Positions 29,051-41,537 are shown, counted from the first letter of the stretch. The stretch is DNA of 64,000 nucleotides from Diphasiastrum complanatum (GCA_029204225.1 CM055102.1:11827812-11891811); one strand, 5' to 3'. Notes: generated from the sequence alone by a model not told the origin. Numbers and translations: made by a program.

Positions 29051-30734
29051 TTGTTTGCTAGTGAGAGATTGCATTCTACAAATTATGCTATTTGGAAGGT
29101 TAGGATGGAGTCACTCTTGGTGCTCCAAGACCTTTATGAGTTCTTGATTGAAGATGAAGATGAACCTCTAGGTGCAGAGGAGTTAGCTAGATACAAGAAG
29201 AGATCTAGGCTTGCACTTCATTGTGTGAAGATGAATGTGAGCAATGATCTGTTGAGAGAAGTATCAGCATGTACTAGTGCTAAAGAGGCTTGGGAGTCTT
29301 TACAATCAATCTATGAATCTAGTAACACTTCAAGAGTACTCATGCTTAGAAATCAGATTTTGCAAAGCATGAGGAGAAGTGAGGAGCGTGCACAGGATTA
29401 TGTACTTAGAATCAAATCTCTAAATAGGGAGTTGGCTTCCATTGGAGAGAAGATTCATGAAGGAGAATAGATCTCTATGTGAATGTGCAGAATCTATGAG
29501 AATTGAGGCATCTTTGCCCAAAGATTTTTGGGGAGAAGCCATTAATTGTGCAAATTAGGAGATCTATATGGAACAACCTCAAGGATTCATCAAGGATGAG
29601 TTCAAAGTGTGCTTGCTCTTCAAAAGTCTTTATGGACTCAAGCAAGCACCAAGATCATGGTATTCAAGACTTAATTCTTTTCTTATCTCACTAGGATTTA
29701 CTCTTAGTGACTATGATCCTTCCATGTATCTAAAGTTTGTTGATAGCAATATTGTCATTCTTCTAATTTATGTTGATGACATTATTCTTTGTGGAAGTTG
29801 TATCAAGCTAGTTGATGAAACTAAGCTAGCACTTGGATGTGAGTTTAAAATGCAAGATCTAGGAGAGATACATTACATCCTAGGCCTAGAAATTGACCTT
29901 GATGAAAACCATGTCTTTATATGCCAATCTAGATATGCTCACTCTATGTTGAAAAGATTCCATATGGAAAATTCTAAGAGCATAGATATTCCAATGGATC
30001 AAATTGTAAAAGATCCTAATAAAGGTGATGAAAGATCCTTTGAGGACATCACACTTTTTAGGAGTCTTGTAGGCTCCTTGATTTGGCTTATCATTACTAT
30101 GCCCGATCTAAGTTTTTGTGTGCACAAATTGAGTCAATTTATGCAAGATCCTAAGATCCATCATTGGAAGATTGCCAAGAGGAGTCTGAGATATGTATCT
30201 TCATCTTGTGATTCTGGTCTACTTTATAAAAGTGAAGATCTATCCATTGTTGGCTACTTTGATTCGGACTTTGCAAGTGACAAGATGGATTGAAAGTCTA
30301 TTAGTGCATACACTATCTTTCTTGGAGGCAATCTAATATCTTGGCTTTCCAAAATGCAAGATACTATATCTCTCTCTTCATGTGAGGTCGAGTACAAAGC
30401 ACTCACTACAACTACCAAAGAGGTGCTTTGGATCAAGAGGTTATTAATGGAGCTAAAGTGCATCAAGGAAGATGATCTACCAATGATCAAGTGTGATAAC
30501 ATCTCGGCCCAAGCTCTTGCCCATAATCCCATATTTCAAGCAAGAAGCAAGCACATAGAAGTGGCACACCATTTTGTGAGAGAAAATCTTATTGGACGAG
30601 AAATCTATTTGGATCATGTCAACTCGTCCTCTTGTATTGCCGATCTACTCACCAAGCCTTTGAGCAAAAGTGCTTTCATCAAGCATAGATCTAATCTTGG
30701 AGTTATATCAAGATCAATGCTTAAATCTTCATAG
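29051..30734 (+). pseudogene. Ty1-copia deletion derivative (gag, integrase scrap, RT-RNase H)
   Basis: Three pieces are fused. 29051-29466 is gag (ERLHSTNYAIWKVRMESL, SNDLLREVSACTSAKEAWES, IKSLNRELASIGEKI). 29470-29560 is a short integrase C-terminal scrap (LCECAESMRIEASLP, then FWGEAINCAN). 29563-30734 is reverse transcriptase and RNase H (VCLLFKSLYGLKQAPRSWYS, IYVDDIIL, GYFDSDFASD, SSCEVEYKALTTTTKEVLWI, LLTKPLSKSAF). Zinc knuckle, protease, most of integrase and the first half of RT are gone. A TGA at 30291 and frame changes also break it. The polypurine tract TTAGGAGGAG and an LTR follow directly. Confidence 0.9.
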
Positions 30735-30752
30735 ATAGTTTTTTAGGAGGAG

Positions 30753-31457
30753 TGTGAAGAATTGAAAAAGATTATCTATGTTAGATATAGGGGTCTTATG
30801 TTTTTTATATCAAGCATCTAGGTTTAGGATGTTGATAGGAACAAATTTGGCATAGATGGCAAATTATGCATTTCCACTTGTAATGCCACTATTGAGCCAA
30901 AATAGAGGCTAAACTCGTGCCAATTAGAGTGTAGACAAGTGTAATGCTTTTGTTTGATGAATTCTAAGAGGTCCAATAGGAATCTGAGGTTTGCTTGAAA
31001 ATAGTCCAATAGAACTAAGAGGTGCATGGATCAATGGTCCAATAGGATTAAGAGGTGACAAAGTGTGGTCCAATCATAGTTAAGCATAGTGGTAGCTTGT
31101 GGATCTACTAGTATCATTGTACTCCTCATTTGGATCTAATTGATTTGGAGATTGTGTGGATTTTGAGTGTTATTGGATTTCTAGCTCTCTCTCTCTCTCT
31201 CTCTCTACCCAAGAGCTCATGATGATTTTCTCTCTCTACCCGAGGAGAGTAGCTTGTTTTTACTTAGAATAATTTTTGAATACTTCTCACACGTGTGAGT
31301 GAGAGTTGGAAGTGATTGAATGCATGTAGTAGTGTGTTTTTGCCATAGATTCAAAGATAGATCTTGAATCTCAATCTAGTCTTGATCTTGGTGCATCTAC
31401 GCACCTTAGGAGATCACAAGTACATGTTGTGGACTCTCCACACGTGTGAAATCTACA
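30753..31457 (+). mobile_element. 3' LTR of the copia deletion derivative (family C)
   Basis: Starts TGTGAAGAATTGAAAAAG right after the polypurine tract TTAGGAGGAG. A second copy in reverse orientation at about 43930-44660 confirms the family and its approximate length of 0.7 kb. The 3' end, near GTGTGAAATCTACA, is set by where the copies stop agreeing. It includes two CACACGTGTG palindromes (31288, 31439) and a CT run (31186-31207). Confidence 0.75.
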
Positions 31458-32532
31458 AAGTGGAGGAGGAAAAACAAGGAAACCTTGCAAATGAGGAGGA
31501 GGAGGATGAAGTAGATGCATTCTTGATGGCATCTACATCCTCACCAACAAGCAATAGAAATTCAAGAGACAATTGGTGGATTCATAGTGGGCTAGCTCCC
31601 ACATGTCTTGTGAAAAGGACTTTTTCTCAACCTTACACTCTTTCAATGTTGCTAAGAAGTTTATCTTCACTACAAATGATGAAGACTGTAGGATAGATGG
31701 TGCTGGCACCATCTCTTTGTGTCTAGAATTCTCAAAATGCATGGATCTAGAAAATTTCCTTTACGTACCATCAATCACCAAGAATATGCTTAGTGCTAAT
31801 CTACTCTTAGAAAGTGGTTTGGATGTCCACTTTAGGCATGGTGCTTGCTTCATCTTGAAGAATGATGTTTGCATTGCAAAGGGATTTAAACATGGAAGAT
31901 TGTTTAAGTTGGAAGGTAGTGTTGCTTTTGAAAGAATGAGCTTGGTAAAGGAGGAGATCACTCAAGAGGAGATCTTGGCAAAGTGTGATTTTGCTTGCAT
32001 TGAGGAGGAGCATCAAAAGGAGGAAGATCTTGAGGATCAGCCTCAAAGCATGAGAGTTCCAAGGGAGTCCTCAATGACAATGGCCGAGTCATCAAATTGC
32101 ATGCAAATTGTCCATTCAAGTGTGCATCTTGAAATGGTGGTGAGCATTGGAGAGTCTACTATCTTTGAATACTTTTTGGAAAGTATTAGTAGACATGAGG
32201 TGACTTGTTTCTTACCTTTAAGTTTCATGGTGTTTATAACTTTGTATCACAAGACAATGAAATGGGATGCTTTGAAATCTACATTTGTTGTTGATAAAAC
32301 AATTTCATTGGATAGCTATTTTTGCAATAGTTTGAATAGAGTCATAAAAGATGAAACATCATTTGATTTGGAAATCTTTGTGTCCACATGCTTTGTGCAT
32401 GATCATTCCAATGTAAGGACCAAAGATTATCATATTTCAATGATAGGAATAATGGTAGTGTTTTGCTCTTCAAGTAGAGATTGTAGAATCTACTTGTTTT
32501 CAACCAAGAATTTGTCAATGGTGGAAATGTGA
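31458..32532 (+). pseudogene. Ty1-copia protease-region fragment
   Basis: Begins abruptly after the family C LTR with an acidic gag tail (NLANEEEEDEVDAFLM) and DNWWIHSG, the copia protease region. A frame change follows, then a long frame at 31603-32532: CEKDFFSTLHSF, GAGTISL, ENFLYVPSITKNML, KGFKHGRLFKLEG. The catalytic DSGAS is damaged (HSG). After about 31990 the sequence no longer looks like copia pol, although the frame stays open to TGA at 32530, and I cannot identify that part. Perhaps foreign sequence is joined to the fragment. Confidence 0.6.
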
Positions 32533-33034
32533 TCTTTCAAGAGTGGAAGATTTGTAAACTTGAAGAAGCACCTTTGGATCAACACCTTATTCAATTCATT
32601 GATGGTTTGGAGTGAAGTCAAGTAGAGGATCAAGCTCAAGACCCGAGGACTCCAAGAAGAACCTTGAGTATCAAGATGGAGCCATCTAGGCTCAATCATA
32701 TGGATCAAGCAAGGCAAGTTGTGTTTGGCAACATTATGTACGCACTTAATAGTTTTATTGATGTATCTTCAAGTGCACAAAATGCCTTGGAATCCATATT
32801 GTTGTGATCCATTAGGAACAAAATTGTGGATTCTCCAATGAAGAATGTCGAATAAGGCAATTAAAGATTGTCTTGAAATAATGAAATTCTTTGTACTAAT
32901 TCGGATATAGATATTGGACATCTATTGTTGTATTACTTCAGTTGTCTTGAATTCTTAATGTTTTCTTTTTGAATAATGAATACAATTGGGTTATTTCAAC
33001 AATCTATGAATGATATTTGTCATCCATATCTAGG

Positions 33035-33180
33035 TTAATGCACAATAGTATTCTTAGATGATATTTTCATCTACAAAAAATTGCTAAAGGAACATGGAAG
33101 AATTAAATGACTAGAAATATCTTTGTAAATTGGTTGAAGATCAGTTTCTATATTTGGTTATAGGAAGACCAGTTAATCTT
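33035..33180 (+). pseudogene. Ty3 reverse transcriptase scrap
   Basis: A short plus-strand stretch reads TIVFLDDIFIYKKLLKEHG, which matches the catalytic YLDDILIYS and EEH pattern of Ty3-type reverse transcriptase. It is bounded by stops on both sides. Only this motif supports it. Confidence 0.45.
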
Positions 33181-33609
33181 TTTGATTTTTTGGTGAAAAG
33201 ATCTACAAGCAAAGGACTTATTGGAGGGAAAGCTGATGATATGGGACATCAGTGATTCCAAAGAGAATATTTTGTGCGACAGTGATCTGGGGTTTTGACA
33301 ATTTACATGTAGCATCGATTATGTAGCACATTACATGCTATGTAATATTAACTTCATTTTATATCATATTTAAAAATCTTTTTTCAATATCATATTGTAT
33401 TGCAACGGCCCTTACACATTTCACAAATCATCCATTAGACATGTGGTGATAATTTCAAACTCCACCTGGCCCATCCATTTTATTAATTTGAAGCTCCCCC
33501 TGTACCACCCATGTGTTTTACAGGGGTTTAATATTCATGCTTGTATGATTTTATTCAGTAATCACAAACGTAACAACTGCAAAAATGTCTTCTGAAATGG
33601 AAGAAAAAA

Positions 33610-34060
33610 TTCCATGCATGAAGTCAAGAGCCCCAAATACATCATTCTTGTGAAGCTATCATCAGTTGAGGTCAAAGTACTTAAGATTGTTTTATATGTA
33701 TTTGGGTTAACCAAGAATTTTCTTTCAATTGGTGCTAATACAGAGCAAAACATGTTGGCAAAGTTTGATGAGACAAAGGGCATAATCGTTGAGTGGTGGC
33801 CAAGAAATGTAGGAGAATGGCCTATATAGATTGTAGACAACAATTCCAAGCCTAAAGGTTTTGACAAAAAAGGATTCTAATGTGAGCAAGTTGTGGCATG
33901 AAATGTATGGTCATTTGAGTTTTTGAGAGTTACAATGCTTAAGAAAAAGGTTTCCTAAGGGGAATTCTACTTGGGCAAAGGACTCGCTTGAATTGGCACA
34001 TTTGAATTTGTGGAGTCTCATGAGACCAAATCTATGATTTGTCCTTTCCTGATTTCCTCA
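33610..34060 (+). pseudogene. Ty1-copia pre-integrase scrap
   Basis: The plus strand reads VKVLKIVLYVFGLTKNFLSI, as at the copia protease-integrase junction (NVLYVPGLTKNLLS pattern). In another frame near 33890 it reads LWHEMYGHLSF, the HHCC region of integrase. Several stops and frame changes show it is dead. The flanking 32540-33030 and 34060-35030 hold no recognisable gene. Confidence 0.5.
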
Positions 34061-35035
34061 ACAACAAATGAACTATTTCCCTTCTGCAGAATCTCTATAA
34101 AGAAATCAACCCCCCCCCAAAGGTGTTTATATTCTTCTTTTTGCTTACATGCTTTCAATTACACAATTACATATCTAGAATGAGCAAGTAAGGGTTCCTT
34201 TCTTTGTGCAAGAAAAGAAAGAAACATATTGAATGAAACCATATATGACAACCATATATCATTATCAACAAACCATATATGACGTGCGCAAATATCATAC
34301 ATGATATGACTGAAAAAAATGAGCAATTAAAACTAAATGAATCATTTAATATACAAATTTTGTGAATCTATTATAAATCAACAATAGATCAAAATATTTG
34401 TTTAATTATGCCATGAAGAACTATCAAGGAACTCTTATAATTCTACCATTGTAAAGGTAAAGAATCTTGTAAAAGTCAAATTACATTCAAAAGAAAAGAT
34501 CATATTGTCTAAATCTTTTTAAGATTGAATTTGGTTAACACTCTTTTGCCACCTTGACATAGGGGGTGGTGCATACATACAAAATTCAATTCCTTTGTTA
34601 TCAGATTTTGTTTCTTGCATTTCATCTCTACAATTTTTCTTGCTTTCAATGTGTTTCAAAGTTATAATAGCTAGTTTCCTTGGCAGCAGCCCACCGTCGT
34701 CCTACTACCCAAAAACAATTTGTTCATGTCTTCTCTCAAGAAAGGTATGCTTACCACACATCAAACAATGTGGTTGAAAGTTCATTGTTAATCATATTCA
34801 TACATCCAAAAGAAGTTTTAATGCTTATAAGCCATACGCATACTCCAAAACATTGCTGAAATTGGACGTCTTGGAAGTAATCAAGTAGTCCAATACATAA
34901 AATGTCTTTTAGTGTTTACAAGATTCAACATGCTTGGAAAGCAAACAAAAGAAATAAAATTTGATCAAACTTAAAATAGGTTTAATTGCACTACAAAGCA
35001 TAATTGAAAATTCAGTCTTTGCTTTTCAATCCACT
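34060..35035. other. stretch without a gene
   Basis: AT-rich DNA with short repeats of CATATATGAC-type words (34238-34310) and a C8 run at 34111. Nothing coding is recognised. Confidence 0.35.
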
Positions 35036-35038
35036 CTA

Positions 35039-38000
35039 TCAATTAGATTCTTGAGTAGCCTCATCGTCAATGAATTCACAATGCTTGTGTCTATGTTGCC
35101 TACATAATGGTGCATCATACAAATCCTTCGAGTGCACCATTATCCTAGCCATGTCTGCAACATAACAAGGCAAATCACTGTCACTTTAAATTTAACCTTG
35201 AAAGTCAATAACTCGAATCAACAAAATCCATGTACACATTTAACTTACTAGTGCACTAGTGAGTCCAGCTCAATGGCGGCTGACCCCAATTTGGGCATCA
35301 ATGATGTCTCAACAGTATTCTGAAGAGGCTCGTTGTTCGCCAACTCCACATCTTAAACACAAAACAAAAATGTGTTAACTTGAATTTCTCAAAACTTACA
35401 ACAAATCATGCATAGAAAAATGAAAAAAATACCTCGATGTACTTTCACCCATGAAATGCATTTCTCATCTATATCCATGCCGAAAAGGTGCACACCAGCC
35501 TTTCTTGCCACCAAAATAGAAGTGCCAGTCTCCAATAACATGTCAACTACGATTCCTCCCTCAAAACAAAAAGCAGACATCAGAAAGTATTCGCTCTTCT
35601 ATGAGTTATCTCGTAGTGGTTTATGTGTGCTAGGATCAATAGACCACTCAGAGTGTGGAAGATAACGAGTCCATGTGTCTCTATTGACACCAAGTAATGT
35701 GCTAATAAAAACATCATTGGCACGATCACGATAAGCACATGGAGAACATCCCTTCCTCGATAAAAGGTACAAATCCAAAAAAATGCATCTGCATAATGAC
35801 ACAATAACACAAGAACACACAATACAATGATACACTATAACACACAAAAAATGAACTCCAGAATAGATTCACAATACATGGCCACGAGTTTTATAGTACA
35901 ACCTACAAAACAATAGGCACTTTTATTGCTAGCTATTTATAATCAACATCCAATGGACTACAATAGAATTAGATGTTTTGTGTTTACATTCAAGCCATCA
36001 TGTCCCCTGCTGAATTTTTTAATACCCTTGAGGGCCACATGTTGTTGAATAAAAAGATTGCCCAGGCCAAGTTGAATCTCAACTGACAACCTTTGGTTTG
36101 GTGGACCAATGAGTACAAGCCACCCCTGGTCATCTAATATCATCAAACTCAAGTCCAAGCATGATTTTAGCAATCCATCTGACCACTTATTCCAATTAGG
36201 GATTCTCACCATTTGACAAAGATTCTTTAAGACAAATGATGTCTCCTACAATAGCTTCAATGGAAGACACAACTTTAGATGTCACATCAACCATACTCAC
36301 CTTCTTGAATTCAAATTCTTCTTGCTTACGCTTCAAAAGGGGTCACTAGAACCGCAACCTCATCTTGTTCTTGAGCAATGTCTTCTTGTTATTTTTTTCT
36401 CTTTCCTTTTTGGTAGTTGTAGGGGTTTCTCTTGAGCCATTGATGTCATTGGTTTAGTGACCATTTGTAATGCTGCACTGCCATCATCCTCATCTACAGA
36501 TAGTCTTCCCTTCTCATGGAGCTCAAAGTTGGTCGTTTCAATGGCAGGGCATGTACCATCCTTGAAATCTATTCACCAAGTATGATACTTAACCTCTCAT
36601 TCACTTATACCTCCCCTCCTACCAACATTGACCTTGGCAGAATACATGCTAGCTTCTCTCTAAATGGTCACCTGATTCCACATATCTACAATTGTTGGCA
36701 TTTAAGGCATAATTGACTTTGCAGTCAGGTGAAACAAGAATCTACAAGAAAATATTCATCAATAGAACCATAAATACAAACAAATATCAACAACATTTTA
36801 GAAAGCCCCTATGCAAAACCAAAGAATTACCTCCAAACCACTCGCTTAGCTACAAGCTTAACCTCGTTCTTTGTTGTTGCTGTCAAGATTGGCTCCACGT
36901 AAGATATTAGCTCATAAAATGGTTCATCATGATATCGTAACTTAGTAGGCATAAAGTATTTCTCAAGAGTATGTAGTAAGGGCAATGAAATACCTAAAAG
37001 CAAAACAATCTGATTTAGATATGGGCATGACTCACAATTCAAATAATAATTTCAAATAACAAATGCCGAACCAAAATTTCAAATTTTAGACCAAAGTTAT
37101 GCAAAAAGCCTACCACAAGCCTCCATGATTGTGTTTGCTTCCTTTATCAATACGTCATAAAATACTTCTTTTCTCACCCATCCACAAAATAACTTATCTC
37201 CGGTAGGAGTGGCATACTAATCATGCATGACAGAAGCTCCTAAACACATCATCAATAACTTACATCTTGTTTCATTTGAGATTTCAACAATTCGCAACAT
37301 GCTTAAGGTTTTCCAATCCCATTGCTAAACCCTTTTCTCCCAAATATTTTCTCGTAACCAATTTGAACCATTGATCACCATGTTTTGGGTCAACTACTCC
37401 CATTAGTTTACTCATTCTATTGTCCCACTTCTTTTGAATCTTGTACTCCATCTCATCTTTTGCCTTGACATCTATCCAATTTGCGTTGGATATCATTCTA
37501 GTTCCCCATTACAATAAAAACTCAACATATCAAAAAATAGTTCAATATCACAAAATATGAACATATTCAAAAGCCATATAGTAACATATCTCACATTAAA
37601 CACAATCTTGGCAAGCATAAATCTCGTCAAAGGGTGCCATGGCAAAACTCCCTTTTTCAGCTCCAATTGTCTGAATTTTTTTATTTGTTGCAACTCGTCA
37701 ACCGTGAATTTATTTTTAAAGTAACTTCACCTAGCTTACTCAAAGAGTATAATACATCTCTTAGCTTTGTCTTCACAATAGCCTCTTCATTCAATCTACA
37801 AAGACATCAAAATATTATTTTAAATAAAGTCAAAGAATACTTTCAGGTTGATTGTCTAATATAGTCAACATGCTCTTTATATGCAAAAGAAAAAATTTCT
37901 ATACTTGTTTATTCTGTTCAATGCAGCCAACTATGGCAATGAATCCGAGGTAGACACTTGAATAAATGAAACACACATTGATACATGCTTCTTTCTATTA

Positions 38001-38724
38001 AATCGCCAATGCTATTGGATCTCCTCCATCCATGCATGTGTTCTATGATTTCCATCCCATACCAAGAATATTTTACCAAAAAGTTTATTTCAGTGCTCAT
38101 TATTTTGAATATCTATTTCAAATTTTTCGTTTATATCCAGCCATATTTGATCCCGTGATTTTTTTTATCTCGTCATTCAACTCTACTAAATCCCACCCAT
38201 CCCATGCATGGAAACAACGAATGATCCCTTCTCTTCCACATACCCATCTTTACTAAATGTAGCTTTCCAAATTGTGCGACTTGGTCCCACTTGCCTTAGG
38301 CTTTCATGAACATAAAGTCTACATTATGGGATTAGTGGAGGCGGGGTTGGCTTGTCTATTCTCAACCAATTCATGGTTTCAGATATCATTTCCACATGAA
38401 AATTCATGGGGATTTGTGAGTATTCATCATCATTTTTTTTACCTTTATTTTTTGTGGTTTCTTCAACATCTTCCTCTTCCAAATAGAGGTCATCATGCAA
38501 ATCATTTTTTATCTCTAAAACTCAATGTCATCTAAGGATTCCTCTGTCTCAACTACATCAACATGTTCTAGAATATCAATGTTACCTACATTAAGATCTT
38601 CGGCCATCTTAGGTAACTGCTCTGTCAATATTTGCATCCCTTCCAAATTTTTGTCTGATATTCTACTATTCCTATGCATGGACCTGGTCATAACCATTCT
38701 ATGCACAAAAAATAATGAGCACAA
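35039..38724 (-). pseudogene. decayed ParB-like plus permuted DNA-methyltransferase-like gene
   Basis: From 38724 down the minus strand reads an acidic N-terminus (MTRSMHRNSRISDKNLEG). Near 38056-38090 follows FLVWDGNHRTHAWMEEI, like the conserved core of ParB-type domains, then HVSMCVSFIQVSTSDSL. Next come KKGVLPWHPLTRFMLAKIVF (about 37600-37690) and an exon at 36831-36993 (LPLLHTLEKYFMPTKLRYH). Near 36100-36180 is LMILDDQGWLVLIG, the late strand of a methyltransferase fold. Three well-bounded C-terminal exons (35433-35788, 35249-35351, 35039-35154) give RKGCSPCAYRD, then KPLRDNS, then GGIVVDMLLETGTSILVARK and GVHLFGMDIDEKC. That is the KP...D-x-x-x-x-TGTS...GxDID arrangement expected when the SAM-binding motif comes last, as in N4/N6 DNA methylases. 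No DPPY motif is visible. Many nonsense codons and frameshifts show it is dead. Confidence 0.55.
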
Positions 38725-38759
38725 ACATTACGTATGTCATACAAAATCTTGATGAAGTG

Positions 38760-39110
38760 ACAATGGACAAAGATCTCCACTTACCAATAAAGAACTAGTA
38801 TCCAATCCGTTGCACCTATATGAGAAAGAATATGATAGTTTAATACTTGCGCATTCATATCTAAAATATGGAAACTCAAAGACCAAATATATTCAAATAT
38901 ATTATTGCACGACCAAGATGTGAGATTGAACAAAAGGCAATATTGTAGAAAACAAATTCATGTATTTTGATTTTCAGCATGTAATAGGGATAGTATCACA
39001 GAGCGTCAGAATGTCGTCATGTAAGATTGAACTATTTTTTCTTGACAAACTAGTTCACTGCATAAAAGAGTATTGTTTGAAATCAATGTTAGAGCTCTTC
39101 CCATGCTTCT
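38760..39110. other. short stretch without a gene
   Basis: AT-rich DNA between the methyltransferase-like pseudogene and the copia LTR. Possibly the upstream region of the pseudogene. No motif recognised. Confidence 0.3.
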
Positions 39111-39112
39111 TG

Positions 39113-39801
39113 TGTGAAAAATGGCCAACATTGGCCAGTCTAGCCATGTAGCCTATTGTACATTTTTGTGTATAGTTTGTTTCTACACATGTATGGTCAA
39201 AGTACCACGTAGCAATCCACTCCTAAAGTGGGTTAGCTCAAGTCAATATTTGTGGTTGTGTCTATTTGGTAGAGATCCCTACTTTATAGGATCTAGACCT
39301 TGATTTGAGATGAGATTTTGACCAACTAGCTATCTACCAAGCATGACTCTAGGGATCAGGCTAGGGTTTCATTTTAGGAAAAAATGGGTGAGTTAACTTC
39401 CTTGTTACATGTTGGAAATTCACCTAACTTTACAAAGGAAGTGAGTTTTTCTATGTATTCCATCTCTCCATAGTGAGACCATAGATTATTTTTGGTGCAC
39501 ATTGGCAATCTTGAGTTTGTCCTCTCCATGTACATTGATTTTGTGATCCAAATGAAACCATCACTTTGAGTACTTCAAACACTGTTCAAAATCCATATAG
39601 TAGGCTGCTCTTCACACGTGTGGGCTCAGATATGTGTCTATGATCTATGTTTTGATTATTAATGCATGTTGTGTGTCAAATTGCCAATCTAGATCAAGAT
39701 TTTGATGACTAGTTTTTTGATGCATTGTTAAGCAAGTACATAATCACTCTTGTGGATATTCTAAGATCCATATATCATCTAAAAAGTACTATACTTTCAC
39801 A
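39113..39801 (+). mobile_element. 5' LTR of a Ty1-copia element (family D)
   Basis: Starts TGTGAAAAATGG and ends TTTCACA immediately before the primer-binding site TGGTATCAGATCC (39802). The ends are inverted (TGTGAAA / TTTCACA) and the length is 689 bp, similar to the other copia LTRs here. It has a CACACGTGTG palindrome at 39613. The matching 3' LTR is not in the window, because the element is truncated at about 41535. Confidence 0.75.
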
Positions 39802-39814
39802 TGGTATCAGATCC
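39802..39814 (+). other. primer-binding site (initiator Met tRNA type)
   Basis: TGGTATCAGATCC directly abuts the LTR end. It matches the common plant copia primer site TGGTATCAGAGC except at the eleventh and twelfth bases. Confidence 0.75.
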
Positions 39815-40337
39815 AAGTACAAGAGCTTTGATCATTGATCCAATCAAATCCATTTTTAGCAAGTATTGGTGCTAAAAACTAGTTTTGTAAGAAGCTAAGT
39901 TTTGGTAAGGGGATTTGATTTCAAACTTGGTAGGGATCAAAATCCATACTTTTCACACATTTGGGAACCTTTGAACCTGCATTTAATGCATGGTATTCAT
40001 TTGATCAATAAAAATTCAATTTGAGAGCTCTTGATGTAACTTTTGGTGGAAATCCTAGGACATGCTACCAAAATCAAGTGCCATTGATTAGATTTGAATA
40101 TTCATGAAATATAATTGATCTAGGCTGAAATCAAGTCCTATTAAACTCATTTATAGGTCTTAAAAGTACATCAAGGGGTTTGAGGGAGATTAAGTCATTC
40201 TTTTGTCCAAAAATAGCCAAGATTGGCAAAATTTGTTTGAAAGGAGATTTCCCATCATCTTATCTTCATTCCAACTTTGTGAGGGAGTGATAGAACTGTG
40301 ATTATAAGTCCACTTGTCGATTAGAAATCAAATTTGA

Positions 40338-41535
40338 GTGAAACACTACAAGTGTGAGACCTTTGTGAGATTCAAAGTCAATCAAATCTATTTCTTGTAT
40401 GTAGAATTCACTAGTAAGATGGGATCTATTAGAGCATACCTTCTAGAGGCTAGTGAGAGATTGAATTCTACTAATTATGCTATTTGGAAGGTTAGGATGG
40501 AGTCACTTATGGTGCTCCAAGACATTTATGAGTTTTTGATTAAGGATGAAGATGAACCTCTAGGTGCACATGAATTAGTGAGATACAAAAGGAGATCTAG
40601 GCTAGCACTTCACTATGTGAAAATGAATGTAAGCAATGAACTTTTGAGAGAAGTTTCATCATGTACAAGTGCTAAAGAGGCTTAGGAGTCTTTGAAATCA
40701 ATCCATGAGTCTAGCAACACTTCGAGAGTCCTCATGCTAAGAAATCAGATTTTGCAAAGCATGAGAAGAAGTGAGGAGAGTGCATAGGATTATGTGCTAA
40801 GAATCAAGTCTCTAAATAGGGAGTTGGCTTCTATTGGAGAGAAGATTCATGATGGAGAGCTTGTACAAATTGTTCTTAATGGTCTAGCAGATGACTTTGT
40901 AAATTTTATCCAAAGTTTTGCCATGCAAGACACCTTTCCCACTATAGAAAAGCTTCATAGTGTATTGGTGGCTGAAGAGTGTAGGATGTTTCACCCGAGA
41001 CCAAGATTGAACTCATTGTCTTTGTAGGATGGTAATGAGAAAGCTAATTTCTCATTCAAGGGCAAAAAGAAGACCAATGGAAAGAAGAAGCATCCCAAGA
41101 AGGTCAAAGAAGAGGATGATGCATCAAGCTCAAAGGGCATTTTGAAGTGTTTTTTCTGTGGGAAAAAAGGACATTTTGCATCAGAATGTCTCAAGAAGAA
41201 GAGGGCACAAGAGAACAAGAAAAGAAGCATTGCACATCAATAGGAGGAGGATGAAGAAGAATCATCCTTGATGGTTTTTAACACACCACCATCATCCAAG
41301 TGCAACACCAATGATTCCTGGTGGATTGATAGTGGGGATAGCTCCCACATGACATATCAAAAGGACTATTTCTCCACACTTTCTTCCAATGATGTACATA
41401 GATCTATCTATATTGCAAGTAATCAAGAATGTAAGATAAGTGGTATTGGAACCATTCCATTGTATGTTGGATCATCCAAGAGGATGAATATTGAGAATGT
41501 CCTTTTTGTTCCTAAGTTAATGCATCTTTTCACAT
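40338..41535 (+). pseudogene. Ty1-copia gag and protease remnant (family D)
   Basis: Gag is recognisable from ERLNSTNYAIWKVRMESLM through CTSAKEA, then a TAG. After a second TAG (40786) comes LRIKSLNRELASIGEKI. A Lys-rich stretch and the zinc knuckle KCFFCGKKGHFASEC lie near 41145-41190. The protease region begins with SWWIDSGDSSHMTYQKDYF, where an Asp replaces the usual Ala of DSGA. The frame ends after ENVLFVPKL at about 41525, where an oppositely oriented copia piece begins. Stops at TGG and CAG positions fit C-to-T or G-to-A changes. Confidence 0.85.
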
Positions 41536-41537
41536 AA

